Assembly (NCBI GenBank): GCA_023458035.1
Contig: JAEXAX010000027.1
Location: forward strand, 1 to 64,000
Source of the DNA: Bacillota bacterium
Lineage (GTDB): Bacteria > Bacillota > Clostridia > Lachnospirales > Lachnospiraceae
Length of the DNA stretch: 64,000 bases
Reading direction: 5' to 3'
A program made the position numbers and the translations under genes. Below are positions 62,067 to 64,000 of the stretch, in pieces (position 1 is the first letter of the stretch; every line of letters starts with the position of its first letter). The notes beneath the pieces are model-generated. The model ran no database searches and had not been told where the DNA came from. It saw only the letters and a program-made list of their open reading frames with translations.

Positions 62067-63431
62067 ATGAAAAAGGAATTAGATTTTGCCGCCGAGCAAG
62101 TTTCAGTGAAAAATGCTCTGGTACATGGCGATGCATTTACAAAAGGATCCGCCCTGATCATGGGCCTGGGCATCTTACAAAAGAAGCAGTGGGTCAAGGG
62201 TATCATGGTATTTTTAATGCAGCTGGCCTTTATTTTCTATATGGCGACCAGTGGTGCAACAGCCTTATCCAATCTGCCCGGTCTGGGTGAAAATGCCCAG
62301 GGCAAGGTTTGGAATGAGGCAAAACAGATTTATGAGTATACTGCCGGAGATAACTCTCAGCTGATCCTGCTGCACGGTGTGGTCACACTCTTTGTGATCC
62401 TGGCCTTTGCGGTGCTGTGGGTATTGCAGCTGAGAACCGCATATCGACTGCAGGTATTGGCACACAGGGGAAAAAAGATCAATACTTTTATGGAGGATCT
62501 GAAATCTCTGTTAGACGGTAATCTGCACAGAACCTTGATGGCATTACCGCTGACCGGTATTCTGGTCTTTAATGTCGTGCCGTTGGTCTATATGATCAGT
62601 ATGGCCTTTACCACCTATTCCAAAGAGGACGAACATCTGCTGCTGTTTGACTGGAACGGTTTGACGCAGTTTAAGCGTGTTTTGAATCTTGGAGGGAATA
62701 TCGGAAAGCAGTTCTGGCAGGTATTGATCTGGACCGTCATTTGGGCGATCCTGGCTACCTTCCTGAACTATATCATGGGTATGATTCTGGCCATGATCAT
62801 CAACCGTCGTGATACAAGGTTTAAAGCCTTTTGGAGATTTTGCTTTGTTATCTCAATTGCGGTACCACAGTTTATTTCTTTGATGATCATGAACATCATG
62901 TTGCAGCCGCAGGGGGCTGTCAATGTGATTCTGCAGAACCTGGGACTGATATCACAGCCTCTGCCTTTCTGGACGGACGCCATGTGGGCCAGAGCGACCA
63001 TCATCATCATCAACCTGTGGGTAGGTATTCCGTATACCATCGTTCAGGTGACCGGTATCCTGCAGAATATTCCGGGCGAATTATACGAGGCGGCCCGCAT
63101 AGACGGTGCCGGACCGGCCAAGATCTTTACCAGCATTACCCTGCCGTATATGCTGTTTGTAACGACTCCGTATTTGATCGTTACCTTCGTGGGCAATATC
63201 AATAACTTTAACGTTATTTATCTGTTATCGGGAGGTGGACCGACCAGGGTCGGTGACACAGCCGGTCAGACCGACCTGCTGGTAACGTGGTTGTATAAGT
63301 TGACCATTGATCAGCAGTACTATAACCTGGGTGCCGTAATCGGTATTTTAACCTTCGTCATCCTGACGGTGATTACTTTGGTGTCCTACCGCAGATCAAA
63401 ATCCTATAAGAATGAGGAGGCGTTCATGTGA
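62067..63431 (+). CDS. Maltose-type ABC permease MalF-like
   Basis: This 454-residue membrane subunit is longer than the usual CUT1 permease because of an N-terminal extension with two extra helices and an extracellular loop (~1-140), as in MalF. The EAA loop IPGELYEAARIDGAGPAKIF is clear. AGGAGG lies 10 bases before the start, a long spacer. It overlaps the next gene by 1 base. Confidence 0.92.
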   Translation: MKKELDFAAEQVSVKNALVHGDAFTKGSALIMGLGILQKKQWVKGIMVFLMQLAFIFYMATSGATALSNLPGLGENAQGKVWNEAKQIYEYTAGDNSQLILLHGVVTLFVILAFAVLWVLQLRTAYRLQVLAHRGKKINTFMEDLKSLLDGNLHRTLMALPLTGILVFNVVPLVYMISMAFTTYSKEDEHLLLFDWNGLTQFKRVLNLGGNIGKQFWQVLIWTVIWAILATFLNYIMGMILAMIINRRDTRFKAFWRFCFVISIAVPQFISLMIMNIMLQPQGAVNVILQNLGLISQPLPFWTDAMWARATIIIINLWVGIPYTIVQVTGILQNIPGELYEAARIDGAGPAKIFTSITLPYMLFVTTPYLIVTFVGNINNFNVIYLLSGGGPTRVGDTAGQTDLLVTWLYKLTIDQQYYNLGAVIGILTFVILTVITLVSYRRSKSYKNEEAFM

Positions 63432-64000
63432 TGGAAACTAAAAGAAAACATAATCAGAAAAAACTGTCCAAGCGGATAGGCAATACCTTGATCCATTTAT
63501 TTCTGGCTGTGTTATCCATTATCTGGGTAATGCCTGTATTTTGGATCATCCTGACCAGCCTGCGGGCAGAGCGCGGCTCCTATGTCAATACATTTCTGCC
63601 GAAGGGCTACACCCTTGATAACTATATTCGATTATTTACCGAAACAAACGTACTGAATTTTCCGAAGATGTTCGGTAACACGCTGATTATTGCCATCTTT
63701 ACCTGTTTGATCTCGACCTTCTTTGTTATGTCGGTATCTTACAGCCTGTCCCGGCGGCGATTTGCCATGAGAAAGCCATATATGAACATGGCCATGATAT
63801 TAGGTTTATTCCCGGGATTTATGTCAATGATTGCCATGTACTACATCTTGAAGGCGCTGGGGCTGACGGAGGGAAGCATGGTGCGCGTAGCGCTAATTAT
63901 CGTATATTCGGCGGCCACCGGTCTGGGCTTCCAGATCACAAAGGGCTTCTTCGATGTTATTCCGAAGTCGATCGACGAGGCGGCTATCGTGGACGGTGCG
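63431..64000 (+). CDS. Maltose-type ABC permease MalG-like (3' truncated by window edge)
   Basis: The visible 190 residues start METKRKHNQKKLSKRIG, include helices around WVMPVFWIILTSLRAE, and end in the EAA motif PKSIDEAAIVDGA at the window edge. This is the MalG-type partner of the preceding permease. The ATG shares its A with the preceding TGA stop. The C-terminal third lies outside the window. Confidence 0.92.
   Translation, partial: METKRKHNQKKLSKRIGNTLIHLFLAVLSIIWVMPVFWIILTSLRAERGSYVNTFLPKGYTLDNYIRLFTETNVLNFPKMFGNTLIIAIFTCLISTFFVMSVSYSLSRRRFAMRKPYMNMAMILGLFPGFMSMIAMYYILKALGLTEGSMVRVALIIVYSAATGLGFQITKGFFDVIPKSIDEAAIVDGA

Noticed and set aside
1..64000. tRNA, rRNA, CRISPR array, insertion sequence, prophage or origin
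   Set aside because: No clover-leaf, regular repeat-spacer pattern, transposase/integrase motif or DnaA-box cluster was seen on either strand by eye; a tRNA scan would settle the first.

Overview
The window reads as chromosome of a Gram-positive anaerobe in class Clostridia, most likely Lachnospiraceae or a close relative. The support is a PolC-type replicative polymerase, MEP-pathway isoprenoid genes (ispG, ispE), DUF4250 and DUF4364 proteins (families I know mainly from Clostridia), choline-binding-type cell-wall repeats, AGGAGG-type ribosome sites, sugar ABC importers without their own ATPase, and a YesM/YesN-type two-component pair. No rRNA, tRNA, CRISPR array, transposase or phage gene was seen, and no gene-free gap exceeds about 285 bases. 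The assignment to a family is inference.

Layout. 1-9475: end of secA, ispG, polC, a TPR lipoprotein and mntP. 9495-22000: a two-component system on the minus strand, divergent from an operon of a CUT1 sugar-type ABC importer (binding protein and two permeases), a putative glycoside hydrolase, an M17 aminopeptidase and a transglutaminase/PNGase-like protein; together these look like a glycopeptide or glycoconjugate uptake and breakdown locus. 22097-26242: clpB, a DUF4250 protein and rarA. 26342-27710 (minus): a DUF4364 regulator and plsC. 27903-34116: ispE, an FCD-type GntR regulator, DegV, a patatin-like lipase, a MATE exporter, a VOC protein and a LysR regulator. 34166-36827: a GtrB/GtrA/GT-C-like surface glycosylation operon, AT-richer than its surroundings. 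37109-39584: two secreted proteins with cell-wall-binding repeats, the first carrying a caspase-like protease domain; this pair is bracketed by a 13-bp direct repeat. 39766-41121: a ClC chloride channel/antiporter.

41251-50718 is an amino-acid block. A 2-isopropylmalate synthase with a C-terminal AraC-type DNA-binding domain (an enzyme-regulator fusion) is followed by livJHMGF (branched-chain amino-acid import) and metNIQ (methionine import). 50920-52434 is a flavoprotein disulfide reductase. 52577-58326 is a DltDACB-like surface acylation operon with a fold-III PLP decarboxylase inserted between the carrier protein and the MBOAT gene, driven by a consensus promoter. The remainder is tyrS, a glutathione-peroxidase-like gene with a palindrome at its predicted transcription start, and a maltose-type ABC importer that runs off the end.

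The two strongest candidates for undescribed biology are the LeuA-AraC fusion beside the leucine importer, and the Dlt-like operon with a decarboxylase that may act on the carrier-bound amino acid. The glycopeptide-type operon and the cell-wall caspase island come next. Recurrent regulatory architecture is also visible: hairpins between the binding-protein gene and the first permease gene in all three importer operons where the binding-protein gene comes first.
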